A stretch of 64,000 nucleotides of DNA from NCBI RefSeq assembly GCF_004664715.2, contig NC_051073.1, forward strand, positions 63,602,379 to 63,666,378, given 5' to 3'. Both the position numbers and the translations under genes were made by a program. Below are positions 34,985-46,140 of this stretch, piece after piece. The notes under the pieces were generated by a model, which had not been told where the DNA came from, searched no databases, and saw nothing but the letters and a program-made list of their open reading frames with translations. This stretch comes from Peromyscus leucopus. Its lineage: Eukaryota; Chordata; Mammalia; Rodentia; Cricetidae. Every line of letters starts with the position of its first letter. Within the stretch, counting starts at the first letter, position 1.

Positions 34985-35435
34985 GTAGGGGTGGCTATGG
35001 CAGGCTTTCTTGGACCACCAACTGCCAAATCATGACATGGAGACTTATTAATTAATGAATGCTCAGCCTTAGCTTAGGCTTGTTTCTAGCTAGCTTTTTT
35101 TTTAAAAAAAACTTAACCCATTTCTATTAATCTGTGTGCTGCCCCAAGGCTCATTTACCTCATCTATGTACTGTCCATCCTGCTTTCCTGCTTCCTGTGT
35201 GTCTGGCTGCCTGGCCTCTGTCATCTCCCTTTCTCCCTCCTTCTCTCCCCAGCCTAGAGTCCCTACTTACTCTCTCTGCCCACCAGTACCACCTATCCCT
35301 CAACTGCCTAGCTATTGGCCGTTCAGCTTTTCATTAGATCAGTTAGGTGCCTTAGGCAGGCAAGGTGAAACAGCAACACATCTTTACATCGTTACACAAA
35401 TGCAGCATAAACAAATGTAACACACCTTTCCATAG
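34985..35435 (-). mobile_element. ERV LTR (cricetid type), antisense
   Basis: Minus-strand reading gives a start like tgctgcatttgtgtaacg, then a U3 with agctgaacggccaatagc and a purine-rich middle, and a distal ggttaagt... segment. It matches the general form of a common cricetid ERV LTR. Ends are approximate and no clear target duplication was found. Confidence 0.55.
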
Positions 35436-35734
35436 TGAAAGTATTATTCGACAGCAGGTGGCATTTGTGCCGTGTGCACAGGTTTTTAGAGGTCAGCTTT
35501 TGGGAGCTGGTTCTCTTTTTGCATGATTACGTGGGTTGTGGGGGATCTCCAGCTTGTGTGGAGACCCCTTTGCTCACACAATAGGTCCATTTGTGCTTAT
35601 TCTTTAATATTCTTTTTTGAAATGGCATACATGTATACAATACATTTTTATCATATCCATCCCTTGCTCCCCCCTCCAGTTTTCCCCTAAAGTGCCCCCA
35701 ATACATTCCTCTTCCTAACTTCATGTCCTCTGGT

Positions 35735-35880
35735 GTTTTGCATTGTTAAGACAGGGTCTACGTAGTCCTGGCTGTCCTGGAACCTCCCAATGTATACAGG
35801 CTGGCCTCGAACTCACAGAGATCCGCCTGCCTCTGCCTCCCGAGGGCTGGGATTAAAGGTGTGCGTCACCACCATCAACT
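35735..35880 (-). repeat. SINE B1
   Basis: Reverse: aagacagggtctacgtag through gggctgggattaaaggtg. Confidence 0.88.
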
Positions 35881-36194
35881 GCTGCTGCTTCCCCGTCTGC
35901 CCCCTCTCCTCCTCCTTTCTTCTTCTCCTACCGAGTCCTGCCTCTATAAGCATGGGCATGGGGCCCTCCGCCAGATCATGGTCAATTTACCAGTGATCAC
36001 ACCCCAAATTAAAAAAAAACAACAACAAAAGACGACTCTTCCTCCCATGAGAGCTGTCAGCCCTTCCTGCTCTCTGCTGACTTGATTTGGGGCAGCTACA
36101 ACAGCTGCATGAGTCCATGAATGCCGCAGCCAGGCTTGGTTTCGACAACAGCATTTCACAGCTCTCCTCCACCTCGACAGTGTTTCCTCTCTAA
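35881..36194. other. No recognised feature
   Basis: CT-rich start, then sequence without a repeat or gene that I recognise. Confidence 0.4.
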
Positions 36195-36402
36195 TTTTTG
36201 CTAATTTCTATGTGTATGAGTATTTTGTCTGGAGGTATATCTGTGCGTCGTCTGTGTTCCAAGTTTCTGCAACAGGCCAGAATCCCTGTGTCCCCTGGAC
36301 TGGACTTGCCGTTGGGAGCTGCAGTAAGGGTGCTGGGAATTGAACCCGCACTGGGATGGCAGCCAGTGAGTGCTCTTAAGCCCCGGGCTATCTCCAGCCC
36401 CC
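36195..36402 (-). repeat. SINE B2/B3
   Basis: Reverse: tgagtattttgtctggagg, gggtgctgggaattgaacc, gggctatctccagcccc. Confidence 0.85.
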
Positions 36403-36559
36403 TTTTTCTTCCCCTCTACGGCAGTGTCCCTTACACCTTGGGCTGATCTGGAGGATGATACAGATGTTCCATTTAGAGCTGAGCACTCACAGCCACTCAC
36501 TCTTCTCAGCGCTCTGACCAGGTATGGGTGGGTGCACATGTGGTTTTCCTCACGCCTGT

Positions 36560-36750
36560 AGATTTATTTTATGTGTATGAGTACTTTTGCTTGCATATAC
36601 ATATGTGCACCGTGTGCCTACCCGGTGCTGAGGAGACCAGAGAAGGCCACTGGATCCCTGGAACTGGGATTCCATATGGTTGGGAGCCACCATGTGGGTG
36701 CTCTGTAAGAACAGCAAAGGCACTTACCTAACAACCACCTCTTCAGCCCC
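36560..36750 (-). repeat. SINE B2/B3
   Basis: Reverse: ttattttatgtgtatgagtac, accagagaaggccactgg, accacctcttcagcccc. Confidence 0.88.
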
Positions 36751-36848
36751 ATGTTTTTAACCTGTGTTGGCTGATCACACGTGGGTAGTCATGGTATCAT
36801 TAAACCTTCTTTTTTCTTTTCTTTCTTTGTGTGAGGGGTGTGTGTAGA

Positions 36849-37312
36849 TGTAACCAACCGTCTTATTAAATAAGAAACACGGAGCCAATACAGAGATGAA
36901 AGCCAAGAGGTCAGAGCAACAGCTAAGAGCTAAAAATCTTACCCTTCACTGTTGCTGTTGTTGTACCTCTCTGAAAGAGACCTACGTCCTGTGTCTGTCA
37001 TTTTTTTAATGGAGTTTCTGTTCTGCCTTCTCATTGGTTGTAAACCAACCACATGACCTCCTAGTCACTGCCTGTCTGTACAGGCCTCCAGGTCTTCTAT
37101 GGTTGGTATTGAGATTAAAGGCGTGTGTCTCCAATGCTGGCTGTATCCTTGAACACACAGAGATCCACCTAGCTCTGCCTACCAAGTGCCGGGCTTAAAG
37201 GCCTGCACCACCACCAACCAGCTTTCCTATGGCTTGCTAATAGCTCTGACCCCCGGGCAACTTTATTTACTAACATATAAATCACATTTCAGTACAAATA
37301 AAATATCACTAT
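36849..37312 (-). mobile_element. ERV LTR, same family as 2153-2672, antisense, with embedded B1 modules
   Basis: On the minus strand it opens with agtgatattttatttgtac, then aataaagttgcccggggg and agctattagc, then two partial B1 modules in the same order as in the 2153 copy (about 37215-37125 and 37120-37095). It ends with ttatttaataagac and ggttaca. Ends are approximate, and I found no clean target duplication here. Confidence 0.65.
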
Positions 37313-37317
37313 AGGGG

Positions 37318-37466
37318 TGGTTTCAAAGACAAGGTTTCTCCGTGTAGTTTTGGTGCCTGTCCTGGAACTCACTCTGTAGACTAGGCTGGCCTTGAACTCA
37401 CAGGCATCCACCTGCCTCTGCCTCCCAAGTGCTGGGACTAAAGGTGTGCACCACCACTGCCTGGCC
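37318..37466 (-). repeat. SINE B1
   Basis: Reverse: aagacaaggtttctccgtg through gtgctgggactaaaggtg. Confidence 0.92.
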
Positions 37467-37499
37467 ATTTAAACATTTCTTGTTCAACCTTTAAAATAA

Positions 37500-37708
37500 A
37501 TAAAAAAGAGGTTGATGAGATGGCTCGGGGCTGAAGGTACTTACTGGCAAGCCTGACTACCTGAGTGTGAACCTTGGGGCCCACACGGCAAGAAGAGAGA
37601 ACCAGTTCCTACAAGTTGTCCTCTGACCTCTGCAGGGTCCCCACGGCTCAGTCACATACACACAGACACATAAATGCAGTAAAAATTAAAAAAAAAAAAA
37701 AAAAAAAA
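37500..37708 (+). repeat. SINE B2/B3 with long A-tail
   Basis: gaggttgatgagatggctcg head and a pure A-run at about 37688-37708. Confidence 0.85.
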
Positions 37709-38015
37709 GCTGGGGATGGATTGATGGCTCAGTGATTAAGAGCACTGGCTAGGCCAGCCTGGGCTACCAAGTGAGTTCCAGGAAAGGCGCAAAGCTACAT
37801 AGAGAAACCCTGTCTCGAAAAACCAAAAAAAAAAAAAAAAAAAAAAGCACTGGCTGCTCTTCCAGAGGATCTGGGTTAAATTCCCAGCATCCACATGGTT
37901 GCTCACAACTGTCTTTACCTCCTGTTCCAGGACTTCTGACACCCTCACACAGACATACATGCAGGCAAAACACCAGTGTACATAAAATAAAAATAAATAA
38001 ATAATTTAAAAAAGG
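37709..38015 (+). repeat. SINE B2 split by a 5'-truncated B1
   Basis: The B2 head (37709-37750) and remainder (37856-38015) are separated by a B1 3' half with a pure A-tail (37751-37845). The 10-bp target duplication agcactggct lies at 37741-37750 and 37846-37855, and removing the insert restores a normal B2. Confidence 0.92.
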
Positions 38016-38027
38016 AAAAGCCTTGCT

Positions 38028-38155
38028 TGGTTGTGGTGTCATACATCCTTAATCCCAGCACTCAGATAGCAGGTGGATCTCTGAGTTCAAGGCCAACCCA
38101 GTCAACAGAGTGAGTCCCAGGACAGTCAGAAACCAAAAAGAGAAAGCAGAAAAAG
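38028..38155 (+). repeat. SINE B1, diverged
   Basis: ggttgtggtgtcatacatcc through gagtcccaggacagtcag. Confidence 0.75.
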
Positions 38156-38239
38156 AAAAGGCCTTGCCTTCCTGAGAGCAAGTGGCTGGCAGAGTCCACA
38201 TGAGTAACCACCACTGCATCTCATGTATCATTTAGATGT

Positions 38240-38530
38240 CAGTATTTTCTCTACATAGCCCTGGCTGTCCTGGAACTTACGGAGGTCTGCTTGCCTCTGC
38301 CTCTCAACTGTGGGGTTAAAGTCATGTGCCACCTTGACTAGCCTAGATGTCAGTATTCTGATTTTTTTTTTTTTTTTTTTTTGGTTTTTTCAAGACAGGG
38401 TTTCTCTGTGTAGTTCTGGTGCCTGTCCCAGAACTCATTCTGTAGACCAGGCTGGTCTCAAACTCACAGAGATCTGCCTGGCTCTGCCTTCTGAGAGCTG
38501 GATTAAGCATGTGCCGGCTGATCTGAATTT
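38240..38530 (-). repeat. Two reverse B1 SINEs
   Basis: Copies at about 38240-38345 (5'-shortened) and 38364-38530 (T-run, caagacagggtttctctg). Confidence 0.85.
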
Positions 38531-38689
38531 TTTTTTTCCAGAGACCTTGTAGTTGGTCCTTCTTGAAGTAGTGGCAATAAAATTTGGGTGCTAAACCAAA
38601 GCTCAGAAGCTGTGGCTGTTGTTGGTCTATCTTAGAAGCAAGATTCCACTTGTTTGATGAAAGAGGGACTATTCAACTTATATGGAGCA

Positions 38690-38767
38690 GACAATTCTGT
38701 GAGTTTGAGGCAGCCTGGTCTACGAGGAATCAGGACAGCACAAAGCTACACAGAGAAACTGTCTCGA

Positions 38768-38799
<32 letters not shown>
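38690..38799 (+). repeat. SINE B1, 5'-truncated, long A-tail
   Basis: tctgtgagtttgaggcagcc to an uninterrupted A-run of about 30. Confidence 0.85.
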
Positions 38800-38803
<4 letters not shown>

Positions 38804-38979
38804 TAAAAGAATAAACCTAATGTATAGATTGAAATATAGTAAAATTAACATGTGTGTGTGTATGTGTGTGTACCACATGTGGCAGAGACAGATGCAGAGC
38901 ACTGATCTATCACAGTTTCTGTTACCTTCTAGGCTCTAGAGCAGCAAGTACTTACTTGCTCTCCAGCTCACCTGCTAAA

Positions 38980-39095
38980 TTCTTTTTGTTTTTGTTGTTT
39001 ATTTTGGTTTTGTTTTTTGAGACAATGTTTCTCTGTGTAGCCCTGGCTGTTTTGGAACTCACTCTGTAGACCAGACTGGCCTCAAACTCAAAGAC
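38980..39095 (-). repeat. SINE B1 partial
   Basis: ttttgagacaatgtttctctg through ctggcctcaaactc. Confidence 0.85.
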
Positions 39096-39249
39096 CGTAT
39101 GTTAAATTCTTAACTCTCAGGTACTTCAGAATGTATCCTTTCGAAAACAGGGTCATTTCTGATGCAATTAATTTAGATGAGGCAATCCCGGGTTAGAAGA
39201 GGTCCCTAATCTACAATGGCTGATGTAAGCATTACAGCTCAGATGGAAA

Positions 39250-39735
39250 GGTATCCTGGCAGTCGGGAGCCAAGGACTACCACAAAGTCACACCACACAA
39301 CAAACCTCACACATTTATTGGGAGGGAAAAAAACCAAGGTGTTTGCCTCTGCTGAAGTGAGAAACAGCGGGGAACTGAGCAGAGGGGGAAGTTTGTATAG
39401 AGTGTCTTGGGGGTGGGGGTGGACCTTTTCAGGGTGAAGCTTCCCAGGATGGGGATTGGTGGGATTTCAAGTCCAGAGCGTGGGCTTTTTACTATGAAGG
39501 GTGGAGGGCATGGTCAGCCATTAGGGCAGTTAGTGTTCTGTGGGTGGAACTTGGCAGTTGGAGGTCCTGGTGCGGGGGTGGGGAGGGGTGGAGGGAGTGG
39601 GGAGGGGTGGAGAAGGTGGGGGGGATGGAGGGGGTGGGGAGAGGCGCCGGCCACCCATGTGCCTCGAGGAGCTCACAGCTAACGTCCTTAGAAATGGAGA
39701 CACTTAGGCAAGACGTGAGCACAGATGAATGCCTT
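39250..39735 (-). mobile_element. LTR-like sequence, antisense (tentative)
   Basis: A reverse AATAAA (acatttattggg) lies near the left end, followed by purine-rich and G-rich sequence. The arrangement resembles 63340-63800. No internal genes or target duplication are recognised, so the LTR call is weak. Confidence 0.3.
39571..39640 (+). repeat. G-rich tract with G-quadruplex potential
   Basis: At least eight runs of four or more G in 70 bases. Confidence 0.85.
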
Positions 39736-40129
39736 AGGAAGATGAAGACATGGGCTGGGTGACCCGACAAACCAAGACACCCCCAGAAACTAGGGGGAGA
39801 ACCTAGAACAGGCTCCTTTTCCTAGCCCTCAGGAGGTGTCAGCCCAGCTGGCACCTGATCTGGGATTTTATCTTTCAGAATAGTGAGGCAATGGCATTGT
39901 TGTTATCCAGTTTCTGACACTTTGCTGTGACAGCCCAGAGGTAAGTTTTTTGTTGTTGTTGTTGTTTTGTTTTGTTTTAAATCAATTTTGCTTATTCTCT
40001 GGAGGGAACTTTGATGCCAGATTTGGAGATTTACTAAAACAAAGACCACCGATGGTTTTAGGGGTGACATAGAGTTTGGTGGGAGATCTCTTGCTGGGTT
40101 GCAGTACTGTACCCAGTGTTTGAAAAATA

Positions 40130-40268
40130 CATGGTATAGTGGTTAAGGGTGTGGGTTCTGAAATGAAGGCCATTAGTATCCAAACCCCGGAGCAAACTAG
40201 TTACTACTTGGATAGGGTATTTGATGGCTCTGTGCCCATTCTCCTGATGGACACAGTGAGATGGGAGA
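40130..40268 (+). repeat. MIR
   Basis: tatagtggttaagggtgtggg, gttctgaaatgaaggcc and ctcctgatggacacagtgag follow the ancient MIR consensus. Confidence 0.6.
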
Positions 40269-40274
40269 CAGTGC

Positions 40275-40460
40275 TGGGTTCTTTTACGTTTATTTATTGT
40301 GTGCGTGAGTACATGCAAGTGCCACACACACATGTGGAGGTCAGGAGACAACTTTTAGGAGTTCATTGTGTCTTTTCCTCTAGGTGGCTTCTGGGGATCA
40401 AGCTCAGGTCATCAGGCTTGGTGGCACATGACTTGACAGGTTGAGCCATCCTGCCAGCTC
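40275..40460 (-). repeat. SINE B2/B3
   Basis: tttacgtttatttattgtgtg, ggtcaggagacaactttt, ttgagccatcctgccagc. Confidence 0.85.
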
Positions 40461-40465
40461 AAGCT

Positions 40466-40700
40466 GAGCACTTTATTTTATTTATTTATTTATTTATTTA
40501 TTTATTTGTTTGTTTGTTTGTTTTTGTTTTTTGTTTTTTGTTTTTCGAAGACAGGGTTTCTCTGTGTAGCTTTGCACCTTTCCTGGAACTCGCTTTGGAG
40601 ACCAGGCTCGCCTCGAACTCACAGAGATCCGCCTGCCTCTGCCTCCCGAGTGCTGGGATTAAAGGCGTGCGCCACCACCGCCCGGCAAGCTGAGCACTTT
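40466..40700 (-). repeat. SINE B1, young, with (TTTA)n(TTTG)n tail and target duplication
   Basis: The direct repeat aagctgagcacttta occurs at about 40461-40475 and 40686-40700. The tail is a TTTA/TTTG microsatellite, and the body keeps many CpGs (aggcgtgcgccaccaccg). Confidence 0.93.
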
Positions 40701-40947
40701 AAAAGATGCTGTTCGGGTTCATGGACACTGATCTGTTTAGGATAGTGTTAGGCAGAGAGAGCATTTACTGAACTTCTCCTTAGTGATTCTGAGTTATTCT
40801 AAGTAGTCAATACTAGAAGCCAACCATGGGAATGAAGTGAGCAAATTGTAGCTGTTTTTAAATACAAAATGCAGCTTATTTGTTTCTAAAATTAAGAATA
40901 GTTAAGAATAGGAATTTTTATTGGTGATGGTGGTGGTTGGTTTGGTT

Positions 40948-40961
40948 TGGTTTTTCTTTTT

Positions 40962-41010
<49 letters not shown>

Positions 41011-41305
41011 CAAGACAGGATTTCTCTGTTGTAGCTTTGTAGCTTTGTGCCTTTCTCAGGCTGGCCTCAAACTCACAGAGATCCACCTGCCTCTGCCTCC
41101 CAAGTGCTGGGATTAAAGGCGTGCGCCACTACTGCCTGGCTTGGTTTGGTTTTTCAAGACAAGGTTTCTGTCTGTAGCCCTGGGTATCCTGGAACTAACT
41201 AGCTCAGTAGACCAGGCTGGCCTGGAACTCAGAGACCCACCTGCCTCTGCCTCCCAAGTGCTGGGATTAAAGGTAATCACCACTACCGCCACCGCCTGGC
41301 TTTAA
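40948..41305 (-). repeat. Two adjacent reverse B1 SINEs with a long T-run
   Basis: First copy at about 40948-41140 with a pure T-run of roughly 50, shortened in the middle. Second copy at 41141-41305 (tttggtttttcaagacaagg). Confidence 0.9.
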
Positions 41306-41554
41306 AAATATTTTTAAAGAACAATTGAATTGGAAGTAATTTAAGCAAATAGAGGTAATTACAGAGATAGAACAGGAAAAGTCATACATTTTACTCATTA
41401 GGACCATAGAAGTCAGAGCTCAAACCATTGCTTTGGAGAAGGATAAACTGGAATCTAGAGGATAACATGACGTTGCCCAAGGTCAGTGTTCATCTGTGAC
41501 TGCAATGGGTCTAATTTTAACCTGCTTTCAAAGTTAAAGGCCTGACAGGTAGGA
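41306..41554. other. No recognised feature
   Basis: Single-copy-looking sequence. Confidence 0.4.
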
Positions 41555-41725
41555 ATGTAGGTCAGTGGGCAGGCAGAGTGCTTACCTAGCATACATGAAA
41601 TTCTGGGCTCAATCCAAGCACCACAAAATTGGGTATGGTGGCAGCAGGATCCGGAGTTCAGGGTTATCCTCAGCTATATAGCAAGTTTGGGGCCAGCCTG
41701 GGACATATGCCTTAAAACAAAACCA
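41555..41725 (+). repeat. SINE B4 (ID head plus B1)
   Basis: gaatgtaggtcagtgggcagg head, gggctcaatccaagcacc, then gttcagggttatcctcag. Confidence 0.65.
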
Positions 41726-41884
41726 GTGCCAGGAATGCATTTGGACTTCCTTGAAGGCAGCAATGGGAAGCTACCACTGGGCTAGCAGTTACCCCTGAGG
41801 GTAACTGTGTTGTTAATACCTTGCTCCCTTTCTTATGGACATAATACTTACAGACCTCTCTCCTCCATTCAAGAAATCAGCAGG

Positions 41885-42100
41885 CCGAGGAAGCAAGATG
41901 GGTCCATGGGTAAAGGTGCTTGCTGCCAAGCTCAAGGAACCGAGTTCAATCCCCAGAATCCTCACAATGGAAAGGAGAGGAACAACTCCCGCTTGCTCTC
42001 CTCTGATCTCCAAACATACACCATGTTGAGTGAGCTCTCTCCCTCTCCCTACATCCAGCCCCCACCACACGCACACTAAATAATTATTTCCCTATGAAAT
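41885..42100 (+). repeat. SINE B2/B3
   Basis: gcaagatgggtccatgggtaaag head, aagctcaaggaaccgagttc, acacgcacac tail. Confidence 0.75.
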
Positions 42101-42904
42101 AATTCAACCCAGGGTGAGATTGGAGTATGATAGGCTAAGTGTCCAAGACAGGGAACCTGTCCCCAGTTAGTCCAAACAGCTGTGGTCATGGGAGTGGGAG
42201 CAGATTCATAGCATCTAGGACCTAAGTGACCTAGCATCAGTGACCTAAGACTGGGGAGGAGATGGGTTGGGGGTGGGATTGGTAGGTGAGAGACACTAAG
42301 ACAGGCTCCCCCCTTCAAAATCTGGCTATATAAACAATAGTGTATTTGAAAATCTGAAACACATAAATGGCTAGGTGTGGTGGCTTATGCCAGCACAAAG
42401 GACACTGAGGCAAGAAGGCTGCCTTGAGTTTGAGCCACAAATTTAGCGGTCGAAAGATGCTCTTAAGGGGAGAGGGAGCTGGGCGTGGGGGGTCTCAAGA
42501 GCCTATATGTGTTCTCTGATTTCCTGGCCAGCCATGGCTGTCACCCTTACTGCTACGTCTGTGACTCATGGAGCCCCATGAGTTGAAAGGCTTTTCTGTG
42601 CCATCCTGCTCGTGAGGACCGATACACTGGCTATGGTAAAGCACAAAAGTATTTAAGACCTTGTTTCCCTTACATTCCTCTTTCAGACCGTCAGAGGCTG
42701 GCACTGGGAAACGTCTTCTGTCTCCACTAGAACCATGGCTAACAGCAAGGATGGACCACTAGGAGCCAGAGAGTCACTACAGAGTGCATGTCCTTACTTG
42801 GCTCCTTCATTCACCCAATAGCACCTCCCTGGAGCACAGAAGGCATTGCTGGTTTTTGCACCAGGTCCCTGCATCCTGGCTCTGCAAAGCCACTGCACGT
42901 CATA
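42101..42904. other. Mostly single-copy intergenic sequence
   Basis: Apart from a faint B1-like scrap (about 42370-42430), nothing is recognised. Confidence 0.4.
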
Positions 42905-43085
42905 TTTCTGGGCACCTACTATGTGCTTTACATACATGTTCCCATTTATCACAGCCTCTTAGTGGCATTCACATTTTATAGGGGGAAACTGAGCCTTACA
43001 GAGGCTGAGTTAGTAAAGCCACCCAGCTTTAAATTCCACAGGCTGTGTTTGATACCAGATTCTCTGACTTGGAAGCTTAGCTACT
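42905..43085 (+). repeat. MIR
   Basis: gggcacctactatgtgctttac, ttttatagggggaaactgagcc and ttacagaggctgagttag are clear MIR core and tail sequences. Confidence 0.85.
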
Positions 43086-43479
43086 TTCCATCCAAGGTAC
43101 AGGCAGGCATGTTAGTCAGTGAATGTCTTAGGAGGCAAGTGCTGTTAGAACACCCAGTGGTGGTGAGGTGACCAACCCACGTGGAGGTGATACCAGGCTG
43201 GAGAGGCAAATGGGAATGGAATATATCCCTACCCAGGAGGCATGCTGTGGTCTGTGTAAAAACAAAACAAAACAAAAAACAAAATCCCTGACCTATGTCT
43301 GGGCTGCCAGACAATTAGGCAATGCCCAAGGAAATTCCAGATATGTGAGTAATATTTTAATACAAGTATGTCCCCAATGTTGTATGAGATAAAATGATGC
43401 TGAAGAATTTTGTTATTTGTCTGAAATTTAAACTACATTGGTCATCTTGTATGATTTCTTTTAAAAAAGACATTACTTT

Positions 43480-43755
43480 TTAGCCTGGTGCCTTTAATCC
43501 TAGCACTCTGGGCAGAGAGATCTCTGAGTACAAGGCCAGCCTGATCTACAGAGCTAGTTCCAGGACAACCTGTAAAACCTGCCTCAAGGGGCTGGAGTGG
43601 TAGCTCAGCCAGTAAGAGCATCTGGGTTCAACTCCCAGCATCCACATGGCAGCTGACAACTGTCTGTAACTCTAAGATCTAATACCCTCACACACATACA
43701 TGCAGGCAAAACACCAACACACATAAAATAAGAAAAATAAATAAATTTTACATAC
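43480..43755 (+). repeat. SINE B1 followed by SINE B2
   Basis: Internally deleted B1 (43480-43587), then a B2 (43588-43755) lacking part of its head, with an AAATAAATAAAT tail. Confidence 0.8.
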
Positions 43756-43794
43756 ATATATGTATGTAAACATATATATGTATATAACCTGTCT

Positions 43795-44018
43795 CAAAAA
43801 GAAGATTATTACTTTTTAAAATGTGTACTGGTATTTTGTCTCCATGTGTCTGTGCACCACTTGTGTGCAGTGCCCTCTGAGGCCAGAAGAGGGCGTAGGA
43901 TCTCCTGAACTGGAATTACAGGTGATTGTGACCCACCATGTCCTGCTGAGAATCCAACCCAGGTCCTAAGAAAGAGAAGCCAATGCTCTTAACCAGTGAG
44001 CCATCTCTCTAGCCTTAT
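43795..44018 (-). repeat. SINE B2/B3
   Basis: Reverse: gtgtactggtattttgtctcc, gccagaagagggcgtagg, gtgagccatctctctagcc. Confidence 0.88.
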
Positions 44019-44414
44019 CATCCTGTATTTTTTTTTTTTAAATTTTTCTCCTTGTGATAAAGTACATGAAACATGCGATTTAGTGTCTTAATCCCTTTTG
44101 GCCATACAGGTCAGTGACATTAAGTATGTTCATAATGTGTATAGTCACCACCACCCTGACTCCATCTCCTGAACTCTTTCATCTTGCAGAATTGAAAGAA
44201 AAAAAAAATAGAGAAATTAAAGGAAACTCTTCACTTCTCCCAGCCTATGATCTCTGGCATTCTACTTTATGATTTTTGATTCATCTAAAATGCTTTATAT
44301 AAATGGAATCATTAAACCTCTGTCCTTTGGTGACTGGCTTATTCCACATAGCATAAAGTCCCCCAAGGTTTATCTTCTTGTGGGATGTGTTAGAATTTCC
44401 TTCTCTGTAAATAA

Positions 44415-44415
<1 letters not shown>

Positions 44416-44457
<42 letters not shown>

Positions 44458-44474
44458 GGCCAAAGGGCTAACCC

Positions 44475-44511
<37 letters not shown>

Positions 44512-44700
44512 GGCGCGCCGGTGTGTGTGTGCGTGCGTGTGTGTGTGTGCATGTGTAGACCAGAGGACTACCCCATGTGTGTGTGCATGTGTAGGCCAAA
44601 GGACTACCCCAGGTGTGTGTGTGTTTATGTGTGTATGTGTGTAGGCCAGAGGACTACCACGTGTGTGTGCATGCTTGTGTGTGTGTTGGCCAGAGGACCA
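44416..44700 (+). repeat. GT-rich compound satellite
   Basis: (GT)n blocks alternate with a recurring module of the form taggccaaaggactacccca, seen about six times with variation (near 44454, 44509, 44555, 44591, 44642 and 44687). One copy is collapsed to ggcgcgcc. Confidence 0.85.
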
Positions 44701-45010
44701 CCCCAGGTATCATTCTGCGGAAGCCTGTCCAGCTCCTGAGAGACAGGGTCTCTCACTGGCCTGGAACCTACAATTAGCCGGCTAGCAAGCCCTAGGGCTC
44801 CTGCTGTCTCTGACCCCAGCACCAGGATTATAGACAGGCCACCATGCCTGGCATTTCTGTGTGGGTTCTGGAGGCCAACGCTTGACTGACAGAGGCCCCC
44901 AGCCTTGCTTCCGTTAAGACTGAATAATACTCCATTATGCTTATCACGTTTTCATCTTCATGCACCCCGTTGGACATGGGGTGCTTCCCCTTTTGCTCAT
45001 CGTAGATAAC

Positions 45011-45118
45011 ACTACTGGGGTGCAGATTCCACTGTGCTGGGGAGCAGATCCCACTGTTCTGGGGAGCAGATGCTGCTGTGCTGGGGTGCAGATGCTACTG
45101 TGCTGGGGTGCAGATGCA
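45011..45118 (+). repeat. 22-bp minisatellite, five units
   Basis: Units begin at 45011 (20 bp), 45031, 45053, 45075 and 45097. The type unit is actgtgctggggtgcagatg plus two bases. It lies in register within the ancient L1. Confidence 0.92.
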
Positions 45119-45694
45119 ACTTTAAGACTCTGCTTTTGACTCTTCCTGATGTTTCCCAGAAGTGGAGTGGCTGTACTATATGGAAATCTATATTTAACTT
45201 TTTGAAGAACTGCCATAAGGTTTTCTAAGGTGGCCGCCCAATTCTTCAGCAGTGCTCAAGAGATTCAAATTTCTCTGCATCCTGGAGGACGCTTGCTATT
45301 TTCTGTGGTTTGTTTTTGTTTGTAACAGCCACACCGATGAAAGTGGGGTGACAAGGCATTCCATTTTCATTTTATTTTTACTCACTGATGTAACTACCTT
45401 AAATTCCAGCCAGACTTCCTGCTGGTCCAGACCAACCTCAGCAGCCTGACTCTTTGTACCCTTAGCCTTCTTGTGTGGAATCCTGATTCTGGGCTCCTGA
45501 TCCCCACCCAGCCATATGCCCTGGACCTGGAGCTGAGCATGCATCCAGCTGCTGGGGGAACTGCAGGCATGATTTTCCCACAATGCTTCTGAAAGCATCT
45601 CCTTGGAACAGCATTGGCATCTTGGGGTTGTGGCTGAGCCTGGCGACAGAAACTGATAGAGCACACGAGTCGAGAGGAAAGAATCTGAGATGGC

Positions 45695-46140
45695 AGATTT
45701 GCACAGCACACCCAGACAATGCGCATGGCTGCCAGAATTAGCTTCAGGTGTCAACCTGACAGACCCAGGAAGAGGGGCCCTCAGGTGGAGCATTGCCTCC
45801 ATCAGATGTGCCTATGGGTGTGTCTGTAGGGCATTTTCCTCACTGCTAATTGATGCGGGAGGGCCCGGCTCGCTCTGGGTGGTGCCACCCTGAACCAGTG
45901 GTCCTCAGTGGTATATGAAATCAAGCTGAGAAATCCAGAAAGAGCAAGCCAATAAGCAGCATTCCTCAGGTCCCTGCTTCGGTTCCTGCTTCCAGGTTCC
46001 TGCCTTGAGCTCCTTCCCCTGGCTTCTGCCAGAGATGGACTTTACCTGAAGGCTGAAATAAACCCTTTCTGCCCCGAGGGGCTTTTGCTCAGGGTGTTCA
46101 TCACAGCCACAGACAGCACAGTAGAACTGCTGGTTAAGAC
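45695..46140 (+). repeat. Rodent interspersed repeat, family A
   Basis: caggtgtcaacctgacagac start, gtggtgccaccctgaacc middle, aataaaccctttctgccc end. It is the opposite orientation of the copy at 33361. Confidence 0.65.

Larger units (their letters stand above)
44035..45390 (-). mobile_element. Ancient LINE-1 (L1M-type) fossil, antisense, with internal satellites
   Basis: Antisense old-L1 landmarks occur in order: gtcagtgacattaagtatg, caccaccaccctgactccatc, aatggaatcattaaacc, gtgactggcttattccac (44030-44400), then gactgaataatactccattatg, cccagaagtggagtggctg, ttgaagaactgccataagg and gatgaaagtggggtgac (44910-45390). The middle is displaced by GT-rich and 22-bp satellites. It is too decayed for any reading frame. 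Confidence 0.75.

Noticed and set aside
44269..44739. 156-codon open frame with long Cys-Val repeats
   Set aside because: It is a translation of the (GT)n satellite and carries no gene signals.
45011..45118. CRISPR-like array (also at 48692-48751 and 44416-44700)
   Set aside because: These are head-to-tail minisatellites without unique spacers, in a mammalian genome.
45296..45802. 168-codon reverse open frame
   Set aside because: It runs across an ancient L1 and a rodent repeat, has no splice or family support, and its composition fits chance.
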